The notes below the pieces were generated by a model. It was not told the DNA's origin and made no database searches. It was given only the letters and a program-made list of their open reading frames with translations. From NCBI GenBank assembly GCA_009691405.1, contig SICN01000001.1:1-64000 (forward strand): a stretch of DNA of 64,000 bases. The letters are read 5' to 3'. Position 1 is the first letter of the stretch. Every line of letters begins with the position of its first letter. The translations under genes were made by a program, and so were the position numbers. This DNA comes from Candidatus Peribacteria bacterium. Its GTDB lineage: Bacteria; Patescibacteriota; Gracilibacteria; Peribacterales; Peribacteraceae. Positions 26,707 through 37,430 of this stretch are shown piece by piece.

Positions 26707-27711
26707 TCACAATGTAATTGGATGGTTTTTTCCGAGGGATTCATCAGCGGCTTCGAGAATCCGCACCAATCGTAGTCCGTCCTCGCCGGAAACCTTCGAT
26801 TTTTCTTTGCCTGTGATGCATTGTAGAAAGTGTCTCGCTTCGACTGCCAAAGCTTCCGTTGAAAGGAGCGCGGGAATCACAACGTCGCCGCTTCGGTACT
26901 TCGGGAAGAACGGATCGGATTTCATTGTGTCGCTGTCGATGCCTTTGTCGTAGATGCGGATCTTCTCGCTCGGTTCCGTGTCGTCGTAGACGATCATCGC
27001 TTTGCGACCGGCGATGAGTGTCTTCCGGATTTTCACCGGAGAAAGCCAGCTTGTGTGGATGTGTGCGGCAAGCCCCGAGGAGAACTTGAGATGGAGGTGC
27101 GCGTCCTCGACATGCCTTCCGTAGTGAGCACTCCCGGTCGCCATAATTTCGGTGATGTCCTCGAGATTTGCGATCGCAGACAGGATGGCGAGATCATGGA
27201 TTGCAAGATCCCACAGAACGTTCGTGTCTTTCTGGATGAGTCCTAAGTTAATGCGCGTGGAATCGAAGTAGAGAAGATCCCCGAGTTGCTTGTTTTTTAC
27301 GAGCTCCGCAATGCGCGTTACTGATGATGTGTACGCAAAAGTGTGATCCACGAGCAGCTGCAGTTTTTTTTTCTTTGCAAGAGCAACAAGCTTTTTTCCT
27401 TCGGCACTCGTGCTTGTCATCGGTTTTTCGATCAGCACATGTTTCCCCGCTTCGAGTGCGGCTTTCGCAAGAGAAAAATGGCTCGAGGTGGGCGTTGCGA
27501 TCACGATGGCATCGAGTGTTTTGTCCTTCAGGAGATCTTCATAGCGCTGCGTGAAGACGGTACCCGGATACAGTCTCAAGAATTTAGCACAGCGATCTTT
27601 CGAGAGATCGCAACCGTACTTCAGATCGCAATCTTCCAAACTGGAGAAATTTCTGAGCCAGTTTGGTCCCCAGTATCCAAGACCGACGATGGCAACGGAG
27701 AGTTGCTTCAT
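26707..27711 (-). CDS. Gfo/Idh/MocA family oxidoreductase
   Basis: VAIVGLGYWGPNWLRNF, VIATPTSSHFSLAKAALEAGKHVLIEKPM. Confidence 0.94.
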   Translation of the reverse strand: MKQLSVAIVGLGYWGPNWLRNFSSLEDCDLKYGCDLSKDRCAKFLRLYPGTVFTQRYEDLLKDKTLDAIVIATPTSSHFSLAKAALEAGKHVLIEKPMTSTSAEGKKLVALAKKKKLQLLVDHTFAYTSSVTRIAELVKNKQLGDLLYFDSTRINLGLIQKDTNVLWDLAIHDLAILSAIANLEDITEIMATGSAHYGRHVEDAHLHLKFSSGLAAHIHTSWLSPVKIRKTLIAGRKAMIVYDDTEPSEKIRIYDKGIDSDTMKSDPFFPKYRSGDVVIPALLSTEALAVEARHFLQCITGKEKSKVSGEDGLRLVRILEAADESLGKNHPITL

Positions 27712-27718
27712 GCCGTCA

Positions 27719-28963
27719 TCATACCAGTTCTTCTCCGCGTGCAGGGATTCCCTGAGGTGTACAGATTCGTTCGATGGTGCTCGTGAATATTCGCTTTACT
27801 GCGTCTTCAGAGAAAAGTGAGAATGCCTTCCTGTATGCATTCTCTGCAAGCTCATTACGCTTTGCTGGGTCAAAGAGTTGCTCGAGTCCCGCAACATATT
27901 CTTCCGGCGTTTTGCAGAGCAGTACCTCTTTGCCATTCTCGAACGGATATCCTGCCGTCTTCGTTGTAAGCAGCGGGAGAGAGCGGCAGAGCGGTTCGAA
28001 GACTTTCTGCTGCATGCCCGTCCCCGAGATCCACGGGCAGAGTGCCGCATCCATTGTGAGCAGGAATGCTCCGAGATCCTCGATGTATCCGGTCGTCCGT
28101 ACGTCGGGTCCGAGAAGAGACTCGTATTGTTTCGGGAATTTCTTTCCCGTCAGGTGAAATCGGACTTTACCCGGGAGTTTTTCGCGCACAAGCGGTACGA
28201 TCTTCGTGAGAAGAAATACGAGAGCATCGCGATTGTGACCCATGTTGTAATTCGAACTCAAAAATACCACGTCGAGGATTTCTTTCTTCTCATGATTCTT
28301 TTTCACGAAACATTTGGAGAGTCCGCGAAGCGGCATGACACCCGTTCGTTTCGCGCCGAGACCCGCATAGAATTTCTCTTCGTCAGGAGAGATTGCAAGA
28401 ATCAGATCGCTTTCCTGCGCGGCAATACGTTCGCCCGGATGCTTCGGGAGAGATTTGAGACGGGACAGCAGACTGCCTCCGTGTTCATCGATGCAGTTCT
28501 GGGGTTCATTGAGCGATGACTTGACGATCATCGGGATGCCATAGTTTTTGAGCAGTCTCAGAACAGGCCAGTGCGAAGAGTATTCCATCCAGACGAGATC
28601 AGGCTTGAATCGCTCCACCGTTTCGATCACGACTCGTTCGTATGCCGGATCCGTGTACTCGAGTGCCGCACCGTCGAGGAGCGCGGGGTTTTTGAGAATA
28701 GAGAAGAACTTCATGAACAGAAGCATCCACGGATGCCTTGGATGTTCCACCAGAGTCAGAGGGATGCCTTCTTTTGCGAATGAACTTCGCGCTCCCGTCG
28801 CATCCTGAAAATGATGAATTTTCGCAATCACTGAAATCTCATACCCCAGAGCTTTCATCTGTTGCATTCCGGCAAAACGATCCTGTTGGCAGGCTCCCGT
28901 CACCGGGAACGGAACCCACGGAGTGAGGGTGAGAATCCGGCGCGGTTCCTGCGAAGTGTTCAT
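27719..28963 (-). CDS. GT4-like glycosyltransferase
   Basis: ILTLTPWVPFPVTGACQQDRF, VFLSSNYNMGHNRDALVFL, GTGMQQKVFEPLCRSLPLLTT. Confidence 0.85.
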   Translation of the reverse strand: MNTSQEPRRILTLTPWVPFPVTGACQQDRFAGMQQMKALGYEISVIAKIHHFQDATGARSSFAKEGIPLTLVEHPRHPWMLLFMKFFSILKNPALLDGAALEYTDPAYERVVIETVERFKPDLVWMEYSSHWPVLRLLKNYGIPMIVKSSLNEPQNCIDEHGGSLLSRLKSLPKHPGERIAAQESDLILAISPDEEKFYAGLGAKRTGVMPLRGLSKCFVKKNHEKKEILDVVFLSSNYNMGHNRDALVFLLTKIVPLVREKLPGKVRFHLTGKKFPKQYESLLGPDVRTTGYIEDLGAFLLTMDAALCPWISGTGMQQKVFEPLCRSLPLLTTKTAGYPFENGKEVLLCKTPEEYVAGLEQLFDPAKRNELAENAYRKAFSLFSEDAVKRIFTSTIERICTPQGIPARGEELV

Positions 28964-28970
28964 TGTCTTC

Positions 28971-30011
28971 TTAGAGTGTGATGCCGAAGAGTGCGCAGTC
29001 GGCTTTCATCATAATGTGTGCAAGTTCTTCGAGCGTCGTCTTCGATTCCCACCCGAGAATCTTCTTCGCTTTTGCAGGATTACCGAGAAGCGTATCCACT
29101 TCCGCGGGACGCTGGTACCGAGGATCAATCGCGACGATCGTTTTCCCTTTCGCATCGACGTAGATTTCATCGTTGCCCTTTCCGGATTTCTCCCAGCGAA
29201 TGCCGGCGTGATTCAAACATCCCTCAAGGAACTCCCGCACCGAGTGCTGCTTGCCGGTGGCGAGCACAAAATCATCAGGAGTCGGCTGCTGCAGCATCCT
29301 CCACATTCCTTCCACGAATTCCGGTGCGTATCCCCAGTCGCGTCGCGCTTCCAGATTCCCAAGATAGAGACACTCCTGTTTGTTGCTCAAAATTTTCGCA
29401 ATGCTCATCGTGATTTTTCTCGTGACGAAATTTTCACCTCTGCGCGGAGATTCATGGTTGAAGAGGATGCCGTTTGTTGCGAACATGCCGTAGCTCTCGC
29501 GGTAGTTCTGCGTCAGGAAGTAGGCATACGCTTTCGCACATGCGTAAGGACTGCGGGGATGGAACGGAGTGGTTTCCGTTTGCGGAGTCTCTTTGACTTT
29601 TCCGTAGAGCTCACTGCTGCTTGCCTGATAAAATTTTGCCGGGATCTTGCTCGATCGCAGTGCTTCTAAGATTCTGGTCGCGCTGAGGCCCGTGATGTCG
29701 CCCGTGCTTTCGGGAATCTCGAAGCTGACGCCGACGTGGCTCTGGGCACCGAGGTGATAGACCTCGTCGGGAACCGTTTCGAGGATGACTCGCAGCAGTG
29801 AACTGCTATCGGAGAGATCACCGTAGTGCAGGAAGAGGGGGTATTTCGACGAGTGGCGATCATGGAACAGGTGTTCGATGCGTCCGCGGTTAAAGGTGGA
29901 AGCTCTCCGCACAAGACCGTGCACTTCGTACCCTTTCGAGAGAAGCAATTCCGCGAGGTAGGAACCGTCTTGCCCCGTGATGCCGGTGATGAGTGCCTTC
30001 TTTGTGCTCAT
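28971..30011 (-). CDS. gmd: GDP-mannose 4,6-dehydratase
   Basis: [68 protein letters not shown]. Confidence 0.97.
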   Translation of the reverse strand: MSTKKALITGITGQDGSYLAELLLSKGYEVHGLVRRASTFNRGRIEHLFHDRHSSKYPLFLHYGDLSDSSSLLRVILETVPDEVYHLGAQSHVGVSFEIPESTGDITGLSATRILEALRSSKIPAKFYQASSSELYGKVKETPQTETTPFHPRSPYACAKAYAYFLTQNYRESYGMFATNGILFNHESPRRGENFVTRKITMSIAKILSNKQECLYLGNLEARRDWGYAPEFVEGMWRMLQQPTPDDFVLATGKQHSVREFLEGCLNHAGIRWEKSGKGNDEIYVDAKGKTIVAIDPRYQRPAEVDTLLGNPAKAKKILGWESKTTLEELAHIMMKADCALFGITL

Positions 30012-30065
30012 GGGTCTTGTACAGTGTAGCGGATGTACATTCAGGAGTCGTGGTACCATTGCACT

Positions 30066-31013
30066 ATGCCTGATCTACACGGGAAAAGGATCGTTGTGAC
30101 CGGCGGAAGGGGGTTTCTCGGTCGAGCGATTTGCGATGAACTGAGAGTAGCCGGCGTACAAGATATTGTCGTGACGGAATCCAGGAAGCACGATCTTCGT
30201 GAGAAAAAGATCTGCATGGAGGTGCTAGACGGCGCAGATATCGTCATTCACTGTGCCGCGCACGTCGGCGGCATCGGACTGAATGCAGAGCGTCCTGCCG
30301 AGATGTTTTATGACAATGCGATCATGGGCATTCACTTGATTCACGCTGCAAAAGAACAAGGACTGTCGAAAGTCGTTCTTATCGGCACTGCCTGCGTGTA
30401 CCCCAAACTTTGTCCTATTCCGCTTCGGGAAGAGAAGCTCTGGGACGGGTATCCGAATGAGGAAACAGGGTACTACGGGCTCGCAAAGAAGATGCTTTTT
30501 GTGCAGGCGGACGCGTATCGAAAGCAGTATGGTCTTTCGAGTATTGTGCTGATCCCCACCAATCTCTACGGTCCTTTCGATACGTTCGATCCCGTGTACG
30601 GTCATGTGATTCCTTCACTGATCTTTCGCATGGTGGAAGCGAAGGAGAAGAAACAACCGACATTCACGGTATGGGGAACAGGGAAAGCCACGCGGGAATT
30701 TCTTTTTGTACGCGATGCGGCACGGGCAATCGTTCTCGCGACGGCAACGGAGGAGGAGTGCGGTCCTCTGAATCTCGGGACCGGAGAAGAAACGCCGATC
30801 AGAGAACTTGTGAGTCTGCTTCAGAGGATTGTCGGATACGAGGGGACAATCCTCTGGGATGCCGCGAAACCCGACGGACAGCCGAGACGATGTATGGATG
30901 TCTCGCGAGCGAAGAAGATTCTCGGCTTTACCGCAAATATAGGTCTTGAGGACGGGCTTCGAGAAACGGTCTCATGGTTTTTGGAGCAGCGGAGAAAAGA
31001 GAGAGTAGTGTAA
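30066..31013 (+). CDS. fcl: GDP-L-fucose synthase
   Basis: [72 protein letters not shown]. Confidence 0.95.
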   Translation: MPDLHGKRIVVTGGRGFLGRAICDELRVAGVQDIVVTESRKHDLREKKICMEVLDGADIVIHCAAHVGGIGLNAERPAEMFYDNAIMGIHLIHAAKEQGLSKVVLIGTACVYPKLCPIPLREEKLWDGYPNEETGYYGLAKKMLFVQADAYRKQYGLSSIVLIPTNLYGPFDTFDPVYGHVIPSLIFRMVEAKEKKQPTFTVWGTGKATREFLFVRDAARAIVLATATEEECGPLNLGTGEETPIRELVSLLQRIVGYEGTILWDAAKPDGQPRRCMDVSRAKKILGFTANIGLEDGLRETVSWFLEQRRKERVV

Positions 31014-31035
31014 GATTCTTTCGCATCATTTTTCC

Positions 31036-32481
31036 ATGATTTCTATGACTGAAGAAAAGACGTGGGATTGGGGAAAGATTCTCTTCCGACTTGCCGCTTT
31101 GATGTATGCGATTGCGCTGGTTGCGTATTTTTTTCATGCACTCGACATCAATCCGCAATTTGATACGCAGGGCATTCGTTATTCACTCGAGTTGCTCTCC
31201 GCTAAAGACCAAGGTCAGTTGTGGGACTGGCTCACACAGATTCCTCCGCGGAAATATCCATTGCTCTATATTCTGCCCTTCTCATTGCTCGAGAGTTTTT
31301 TTTGGGTGTCGAATGAGGGGATGGACATGATTCATGTCCACGCGATTACGCGCTTGGTCACCGTTTTGTATGCCTTGGGGACTTTTTGGGTACTGGGTCG
31401 CATCACGCGTCGACTCTTCGGGGATCATCGAGCGGCAACCTTGCTCCTCATGACCAGCACGAACTTTTTTCTCTTCTCGACGGCTGTCCGTCCTCACATG
31501 GCAGCCGCCTTTTGGATGCTTATGACATTCTCTTTCTCCTTTGATCTGCGGCACGATTCCTCACTGAAGATGAAGTGTCTGGCGTTCGGATCTGCAGCAT
31601 GTTCTTTTGCGGTTCTGCAGAGCGGACTTTTTGCATTCTTCTTCCCCGTATTTGCAATACTCTTCTATGATCGTCACGTTCAACCCTTCTTGAAGGCAGC
31701 CGGTTGGAGCATTGGAGCAGGTGCTCTCGGGCTCATCGTCGGCTATCCGTTCGTGCTCACCATGTTGTCGGGGGCTACGGGTGCGACGACGCTGGCTGCC
31801 GGCATGAATCATGATGTTGGTATTTTCATGCTTCCCGAGCTTTTGCCTCTCAAATTCTGGCAACTGTTCGCGTGTGACAGCATTCTTCTTCTTGCCGCCG
31901 CATACGGCGTATGGAAAACATGGCAGAAGAAAGAGAAGACCATGCCGATCTTGATCACGCTCTTTCTGTTTGTTCTGGTTTTTGGCATGCAGCCCATCAC
32001 TTCGCCCAGATTTTTTATTCCCGTACTTCCGTTTTTTGCCATTCTTGGCGCTCCGGCGCTCATCGGTCGACGAAGATTGCACATGGCAATCGCGTGTCTG
32101 TGCATTCTGATGTTTGCGAAATTGGCTTTGTTGGCAGCACAGCCGAATACATATCAGCGAGCCAGTGCGTTCGTGAACGCTCAGGACGGGTTTCTTCTCA
32201 CGCGCATACCGACGTATTTTCTGAATGTTCCCGATGAAAAATACGCGAAGACCGATCAGGATGCCAAGCGCCTCTTCTTTTTGCTGAAAGAAAACGAGCA
32301 CATTCCGGACGTAGAAGCATTACCACTGTGCGCATCATTCATTGCAACTGATTTGCCTACTGAAAATCTCATCTCCAATTACATGTTCCTATGGCAGGAG
32401 GTAGAGTGGCCACTGCTGTACTTGGCAGGAACCAAATCACTCGGGATCAATCTTCGGATGTACTGTACTCCGCCGCTCTAA
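31036..32481 (+). CDS. Polytopic membrane protein, GT-C (ArnT/PMT-like) family
   Basis: Long hydrophobic ORF with about 10 TM stretches in a glycan locus. Confidence 0.6.
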   Translation: MISMTEEKTWDWGKILFRLAALMYAIALVAYFFHALDINPQFDTQGIRYSLELLSAKDQGQLWDWLTQIPPRKYPLLYILPFSLLESFFWVSNEGMDMIHVHAITRLVTVLYALGTFWVLGRITRRLFGDHRAATLLLMTSTNFFLFSTAVRPHMAAAFWMLMTFSFSFDLRHDSSLKMKCLAFGSAACSFAVLQSGLFAFFFPVFAILFYDRHVQPFLKAAGWSIGAGALGLIVGYPFVLTMLSGATGATTLAAGMNHDVGIFMLPELLPLKFWQLFACDSILLLAAAYGVWKTWQKKEKTMPILITLFLFVLVFGMQPITSPRFFIPVLPFFAILGAPALIGRRRLHMAIACLCILMFAKLALLAAQPNTYQRASAFVNAQDGFLLTRIPTYFLNVPDEKYAKTDQDAKRLFFLLKENEHIPDVEALPLCASFIATDLPTENLISNYMFLWQEVEWPLLYLAGTKSLGINLRMYCTPPL

Positions 32482-32503
32482 ACATTTTTCTCCGGATTCA
32501 CGT

Positions 32504-33673
32504 ATGCGCATCGCCTACTGCACCAACGTCCGTCTTCCGAGTGAACGGGCGCACGGCCACCAGATCGCCAAGGTCACGCAGGCGCTTCGGGAGCTCGGCC
32601 ACGAGGTCGAGATCTTCGCTCCGTACAGGAAGAATGCCATCGATGAGAGTTTCGCGTCGTACTACGGGCTGACGGACAACGTGCATTTGCATCATCTCGG
32701 GACGATCGACGGCATCGCTGCATGGTGGGCACCCGGTGTTCTGGGGCTCAAACTCACGACATTCCTCTTCGGTCGTATTCTTCAGAAGATTCTTTTGAAG
32801 CGTGCGAAAGAGTTTGACGTGATCTATACGCGTACTCCGGAACTTCTGTCGGTACTCTCGAGGATCGGCGTACCGTTGATTGTGGAGCTCCATCGCATCC
32901 CACGCCTCGGACGATGGAGATTTCTCTCGCTCATTCGCTCCTGCTCACTCATCGTCACGCTCACGAGCCCGATGCGTCAAGCGCTCATCGATCTGGGAGT
33001 TTCCGATATTCCGGTGGTAGCCGAAGGCGATGCCGTCGATCTTCACGATTTCGAAGCAGTGCCCGATTCGAAAGCAACGAGAGATTCTCTTCGAGTGCCG
33101 TCTGGCATGCCGCTCATCGTCTACGCCGGACAATTGGAATCGATGGGACTCTCGAAAGGCATCCCCGAGCTTCTCGATGCACTCGAGATCCTCAGCAAGC
33201 GCGGGCTTGAGTATCGGGCGGTCATCGCCGGAGGCCCAGAAAACATTGCCGAGCACTTCAGAGAGACGCTCCCTAGGCTCCTGCGGACGTGTGTTACCTT
33301 CACGGGTCATATCCCGCACCTTAAAATCCCCACACTCCTCACGGCTGCCGATGTTCTCGTCTATCCGGCACCGAAGTCGGATCATCCTTTCTATCGCCGT
33401 GATACGTCGCCCCTCAAACTGTTTGAGTACATGGCTGCCGGTCGACCGACCGTCACGGCGGATCTTCCGCCCATTCACGATGCGCTCGATGAAACCATGA
33501 CGCGTTTCTTTCCGGCAGGAGACAGTGAGGCGCTTGCGGAGAGCATTCGACTCACACTGGAGGAGCCGCAAGAGAGCGCGAAGAGAGCAAGGCTTGCAAG
33601 GATTCATGTTGAACATTTCACATGGGAAAAACGCATGATTCGCATCTTGCAGGCTGCTAGAATCGCATCATGA
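32504..33673 (+). CDS. GT4 family glycosyltransferase
   Basis: NVRLPSERAHGHQIAKVTQAL, SPLKLFEYMAAGRPTVTADLP. Confidence 0.92.
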   Translation: MRIAYCTNVRLPSERAHGHQIAKVTQALRELGHEVEIFAPYRKNAIDESFASYYGLTDNVHLHHLGTIDGIAAWWAPGVLGLKLTTFLFGRILQKILLKRAKEFDVIYTRTPELLSVLSRIGVPLIVELHRIPRLGRWRFLSLIRSCSLIVTLTSPMRQALIDLGVSDIPVVAEGDAVDLHDFEAVPDSKATRDSLRVPSGMPLIVYAGQLESMGLSKGIPELLDALEILSKRGLEYRAVIAGGPENIAEHFRETLPRLLRTCVTFTGHIPHLKIPTLLTAADVLVYPAPKSDHPFYRRDTSPLKLFEYMAAGRPTVTADLPPIHDALDETMTRFFPAGDSEALAESIRLTLEEPQESAKRARLARIHVEHFTWEKRMIRILQAARIAS

Positions 33674-34746
33674 TCACTGTTCTCAGCAGCGCCTCCGCAC
33701 GTCCGAACTTTGTGAAGCTGGCTGCCGTGCACCATGCGCTTTCGAAGCACAAAGACATTCGGCACATCATCGTGCATACGGGACAACACTACGATCCGCT
33801 CCTCTCGGATATTTTCTTCACGCAGCTCGGGATTCCCGAACCGGATAGCAATCTTGGCGTGAGGGGCGGGGATAGGGAAGAGGTGATCGATTCAACGATG
33901 ATCGCGATGGAACTTGCACTGGAGAAGTACAAACCGGATATTGTGCTTGTCTATGGTGACGTCAACGGTGCCGTCGGTGCGGCGCGCGCTGCGAAGAACG
34001 CGGGCATACGACTTGGGCACGTCGAAGCAGGTCTTCGGTCGTTCGACGTTTTAATGCCTGAAGAATTAAATCGCATCGAAATCGATCAGCTTGCGGATGA
34101 GCTGTTCGTGACCGAACAATCGGGAATCGACAATCTCGGGGTCGAAGGCATGAAAGGCAATGTGCACTTCGTTGGCAATACGATGATCGATACGTTGATC
34201 CGTATGATGCCGCAGATTGATGCAGTGACGCTCGCACCCGAGTTACCGGAACGTTTCGCAATCGTCACGTTGCATCGGCCCAGTAATGTCGACGATCGTG
34301 ACGTGTTGATTGCAAATTTCGAATTTTTGAAAGACATCGCAAAATATATTCCTGTGTTGCTTCCCGCGCACCCGCGTCTTGCTGCTGCTCTTCAGAAAGC
34401 CGGCATCGATCCGAAGAAGCTTGTATCACTTGGCATCTTCATTACGGAATCGTTCGGCTATCTGCAGTTTCTGCATCTTCTCAAACATGCAGCGTTCGTT
34501 CTCACCGATTCCGGTGGCATTCAGGAAGAAGCTGTGCTCCTGAGGAAGCGCTGCTTCACCATGCGCAGGAATACCGAGCGTCCGAGTACGATCGACAGTG
34601 GTAGCAATGTTCTGATTGATCCGAATGTTTCGTCAGATCGGACGAAAGTTCTGGAGTTTGCAAACAATCCCGTCACTCTCGTTATCAAAATCCCAGAGAA
34701 ATGGGACGGAAAGGCAGGGGAGAGGATTGCGAAAATCCTCTCCTAG
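33670..34746 (+). CDS. wecB: UDP-N-acetylglucosamine 2-epimerase (non-hydrolysing)
   Basis: SARPNFVKLA, HTGQHYDPLLSDIFF, VYGDVNGAVGAARAAKN, HVEAGLRSFDVLMPEELNRI, LTDSGGIQEEA. Confidence 0.95.
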   Translation: MITVLSSASARPNFVKLAAVHHALSKHKDIRHIIVHTGQHYDPLLSDIFFTQLGIPEPDSNLGVRGGDREEVIDSTMIAMELALEKYKPDIVLVYGDVNGAVGAARAAKNAGIRLGHVEAGLRSFDVLMPEELNRIEIDQLADELFVTEQSGIDNLGVEGMKGNVHFVGNTMIDTLIRMMPQIDAVTLAPELPERFAIVTLHRPSNVDDRDVLIANFEFLKDIAKYIPVLLPAHPRLAAALQKAGIDPKKLVSLGIFITESFGYLQFLHLLKHAAFVLTDSGGIQEEAVLLRKRCFTMRRNTERPSTIDSGSNVLIDPNVSSDRTKVLEFANNPVTLVIKIPEKWDGKAGERIAKILS

Positions 34747-34820
34747 ACAACGTTGCTCGTACGATCTTATACATCTTCTATGATTCAAAACTTTTTTGAT
34801 GACAGATAGATGCTTCCATT

Positions 34821-35363
34821 TCAGCGTCTTTTCTCAAGCTCCTCCTTAATCCGCAAATCCACTGCTTTTTGCTCCGAAGTCTTCATTTCCAATATCTGAT
34901 TGAGGGCTGACTCTGCTTCTGTGATGGCAGACTCTGCCTCATTGAGATTAGGCTTTGCTTCTTTCGTAAGAGCTTCTGCTTTTGCAATATTTTCAGCTGC
35001 CGACTTGAGTAGGGGAGAGGTGACGAGAAGTCTTTGATCAAGCTTATCTATGTTGCTCTTAAACAAATCGTATTTTTCTGGCCTAGCACCGTCTGCCCCG
35101 ATCTGCCAAATCATCCTCTCTTTCATTACTTCTGCCTCTTCTAACTGCATCCTATATTCCAAATTTTTTGCCGAATCTAGCATTACTAATAGCTGATCAA
35201 GTGTTTTGAGTTTCGGACCTTCATTTATTCCAGATCCCGCTACTTGGGATGGTCCACTGTTGCCTTCTTGATTGCAACCTATGGCAGCGAGCGCAAGCAT
35301 CCCGGTTGTAACTAATGTACGGAAAACCCCAGATCTATTTGGTTCGTTTACTGAGACGTGCAA
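34821..35363 (-). CDS. Predicted lipoprotein with coiled-coil-like body, unknown function
   Basis: Lipobox LAAIGC after a hydrophobic segment; Ala/Glu/Lys-rich heptad-like body; consensus promoter upstream. Confidence 0.6.
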   Translation of the reverse strand: MHVSVNEPNRSGVFRTLVTTGMLALAAIGCNQEGNSGPSQVAGSGINEGPKLKTLDQLLVMLDSAKNLEYRMQLEEAEVMKERMIWQIGADGARPEKYDLFKSNIDKLDQRLLVTSPLLKSAAENIAKAEALTKEAKPNLNEAESAITEAESALNQILEMKTSEQKAVDLRIKEELEKRR

Positions 35364-35422
35364 TTGGCGAGGGACTTCAGAATCTTGCGGAGGAAATGAT
35401 GTGGGAGATTACATATACACCT

Positions 35423-35450
35423 ATTATATATTAATAAAAGTATTTGTCAA
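35423..35450 (-). promoter_or_regulatory. Consensus sigma70-type promoter TTGACA-N16-TATAAT directed at the lipoprotein gene
   Basis: Reverse strand reads TTGACAAATACTTTTATTAATATATAAT. Confidence 0.75.
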
Positions 35451-36344
35451 GTACCACTCAACCGCCTTCTGTATTCCTTCATCGAACGAAGTTTTTGGCT
35501 CGTAGCCAAGCTTCTTCCTTGCTTTTGAAATGTCTGCAACGTAGCGGATGACTTCGCCGGTTCGGGATGCTCCAAGGTTGACTATCGAAGAGCTTCCGGT
35601 GATCTTCTTGATGTCCTCAGCAAGCTTGATGATTGTTTGCCCTTCACCTGTTGCTAAGTTGTAGGTGTCGTTCTTTGCGGTTTCGAATTTGTCGATGCCC
35701 GCGATGATGCCGCTCACGGTGTCGTCGATGTATGTGAAGTCCAAGCATTTGTCTTTGCCGAAGATGGTCATCGGTTCGTTTTTGCGCGCGAGGCGGATGA
35801 AGAGCGGAACGACGCGCACCGAGTTGTCGTACATACCGTAGACATTGCTGAATCGGAAGGTGATCTGGTCGATCCCGTAGCATCTCCTGTACGCTTCCAC
35901 GAGTGCCTCTCCGCCGACTTTGCTTGCGGTATAGGGGCTTTCGCAATTGTGCACGCGCACGAGATCTTCGGTGTACTTGTCGACACCGGTATTGCCATAG
36001 CTCTCGCGAGACGATGCGAACATGAAACGCTTGATGTTGTTTGCGCGCGCGAATTCGAGTGCATTGAATGTCGTGAGAAAATTGTCGCGTGCCCTGTCCG
36101 GGTGCTCGACGAGTTCATAGACGCGCGCGTTGGCGGCAAGGTGGATGAGCATGTCTGCATCGACATGCATTGCCTTCACCGCCTCTTCATCACGCATGTC
36201 GAGCAGGGTTGTGATGTTCCGGACATCTTTGTTCCACTTGTTTGGGAGCCAGTCGAAACCGGTTACAGTGTCTCCCCGTGCGAGAAGTTTCTCGCAGAGT
36301 CGTGTACCGATTGTGCCAGAACTTCCAGTAACGAGGATTTTCAT
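35424..36344 (-). CDS. NAD-dependent epimerase/dehydratase (extended SDR)
   Basis: MKILVTGSSGTIGTRLCEKLL, FASSRESYGN, PYTASKVGGEAL. Confidence 0.92.
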   Translation of the reverse strand: MKILVTGSSGTIGTRLCEKLLARGDTVTGFDWLPNKWNKDVRNITTLLDMRDEEAVKAMHVDADMLIHLAANARVYELVEHPDRARDNFLTTFNALEFARANNIKRFMFASSRESYGNTGVDKYTEDLVRVHNCESPYTASKVGGEALVEAYRRCYGIDQITFRFSNVYGMYDNSVRVVPLFIRLARKNEPMTIFGKDKCLDFTYIDDTVSGIIAGIDKFETAKNDTYNLATGEGQTIIKLAEDIKKITGSSSIVNLGASRTGEVIRYVADISKARKKLGYEPKTSFDEGIQKAVEWYLTNTFINI

Positions 36345-36373
36345 CGGGAGGAGTGTAGCAGGGTCTGTATTGA

Positions 36374-36401
36374 CCTTTAAGCTTAAAGCTCATTGCTCCT
36401 G
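36374..36401. repeat. Degenerate heptads (CCTTTAA GCTTAAA GCTCATT GCTCCTG) between divergent genes
   Basis: 7-bp period by eye; units related to the 38648-38682 heptads. Confidence 0.45.
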
Positions 36402-36434
36402 ACAAATCTCCTTCACATCTCTACACTGTCACTC

Positions 36435-37430
36435 GTGCTTTCTCTGATCCTCCCTACCTACAATGAAGCGGCGAATATCAGTAACCTTCTCGAGATGCTC
36501 GATGGGGTGCTTGCAAACATTCCGCACGAGATCATCGTGGTGGACGACAACTCTCCGGATCAGACGTGGAAAATCGCAACGGAAACCTCGAAGTTGCGCG
36601 GATGCATCAAGGTGCTTCGGCGTATGCACAAGAAGGGCCTCAGTTCCGCGGTTGTCGACGGGTTGGATGCGGCACACGGGACGATTCTCGCCGTCATGGA
36701 CAGCGACGGTCAGCACGATGCTCAACTTCTTCTGTCACTTGTGGAGCACATTCGGCAGGGTGCTGACATCAGTATCGGTTCCCGTTACGTGGAAGGCGGA
36801 AGTGTCGGTTCGTGGGTGAGAGATCGGCGCATCATCAGCAGAGTCGGCACGTTCTTCGCTAAACGTTTGTCACGGGTTCCGGTGAGCGATCCGCTCGGAG
36901 GGTTCTTTGTATTGAAGCGCAGCGTATACCAAATCGTACGTCCGACATTGCATCCGACGGGCTTCAAAATTCTTTTGGAAATCCTTGCAGCTGTTCCGAA
37001 GCAGACCAAGCTGACGGAGGTTCCGTTGATTTTTCGCATGCGACTGCACGGTCAGAGCAAGTTATCGCTTCGAGTGCACGTCGCTTTTCTGTGTCAGATT
37101 ATTCGACTGTCCTTTCGTTCGTTTGTGGAATTGCTCCGGAAGTCAGGGATGATTCTCTTCATGACGCTGATCGTGATGACTGCTGTTTGGCTCTTCCCTC
37201 GTTTGCTCTCCCTACGTCTTCTCTACACGGATCCGACGATGCGAGAACGCGTGCAATCCGCTCTCACGACCGTTGCAGATAGGGAAGGATGGTTGCTCTC
37301 GGATATTGAGCTGCGCTCGGTTTCTTCGGACTCGATCGAAATATTGCATCGAGATCATCTTCGAACCGAGGCACCCGTTCGCGCTTGCACCATTCATCTT
37401 TCTTCATCGACTCTGTCATGTCCGGAATAA
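36435..37430 (+). CDS. GT2 dolichol-phosphate mannosyltransferase-like glycosyltransferase
   Basis: LSLILPTYNEAANISNLLEML, IIVVDDNSPDQTW, AVMDSDGQHDAQLLLSL; probable GTG start at 36435. Confidence 0.9.
   Translation: MLSLILPTYNEAANISNLLEMLDGVLANIPHEIIVVDDNSPDQTWKIATETSKLRGCIKVLRRMHKKGLSSAVVDGLDAAHGTILAVMDSDGQHDAQLLLSLVEHIRQGADISIGSRYVEGGSVGSWVRDRRIISRVGTFFAKRLSRVPVSDPLGGFFVLKRSVYQIVRPTLHPTGFKILLEILAAVPKQTKLTEVPLIFRMRLHGQSKLSLRVHVAFLCQIIRLSFRSFVELLRKSGMILFMTLIVMTAVWLFPRLLSLRLLYTDPTMRERVQSALTTVADREGWLLSDIELRSVSSDSIEILHRDHLRTEAPVRACTIHLSSSTLSCPE

Noticed and set aside
25838-26953. 371-aa plus ORF
   Set aside because: Antisense to ATP-grasp and Gfo/Idh genes; shadow ORF.
31561-32301. 246-aa minus ORF
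   Set aside because: Antisense to a membrane-protein gene; shadow of hydrophobic codons producing Lys/Gln/Arg-rich text.
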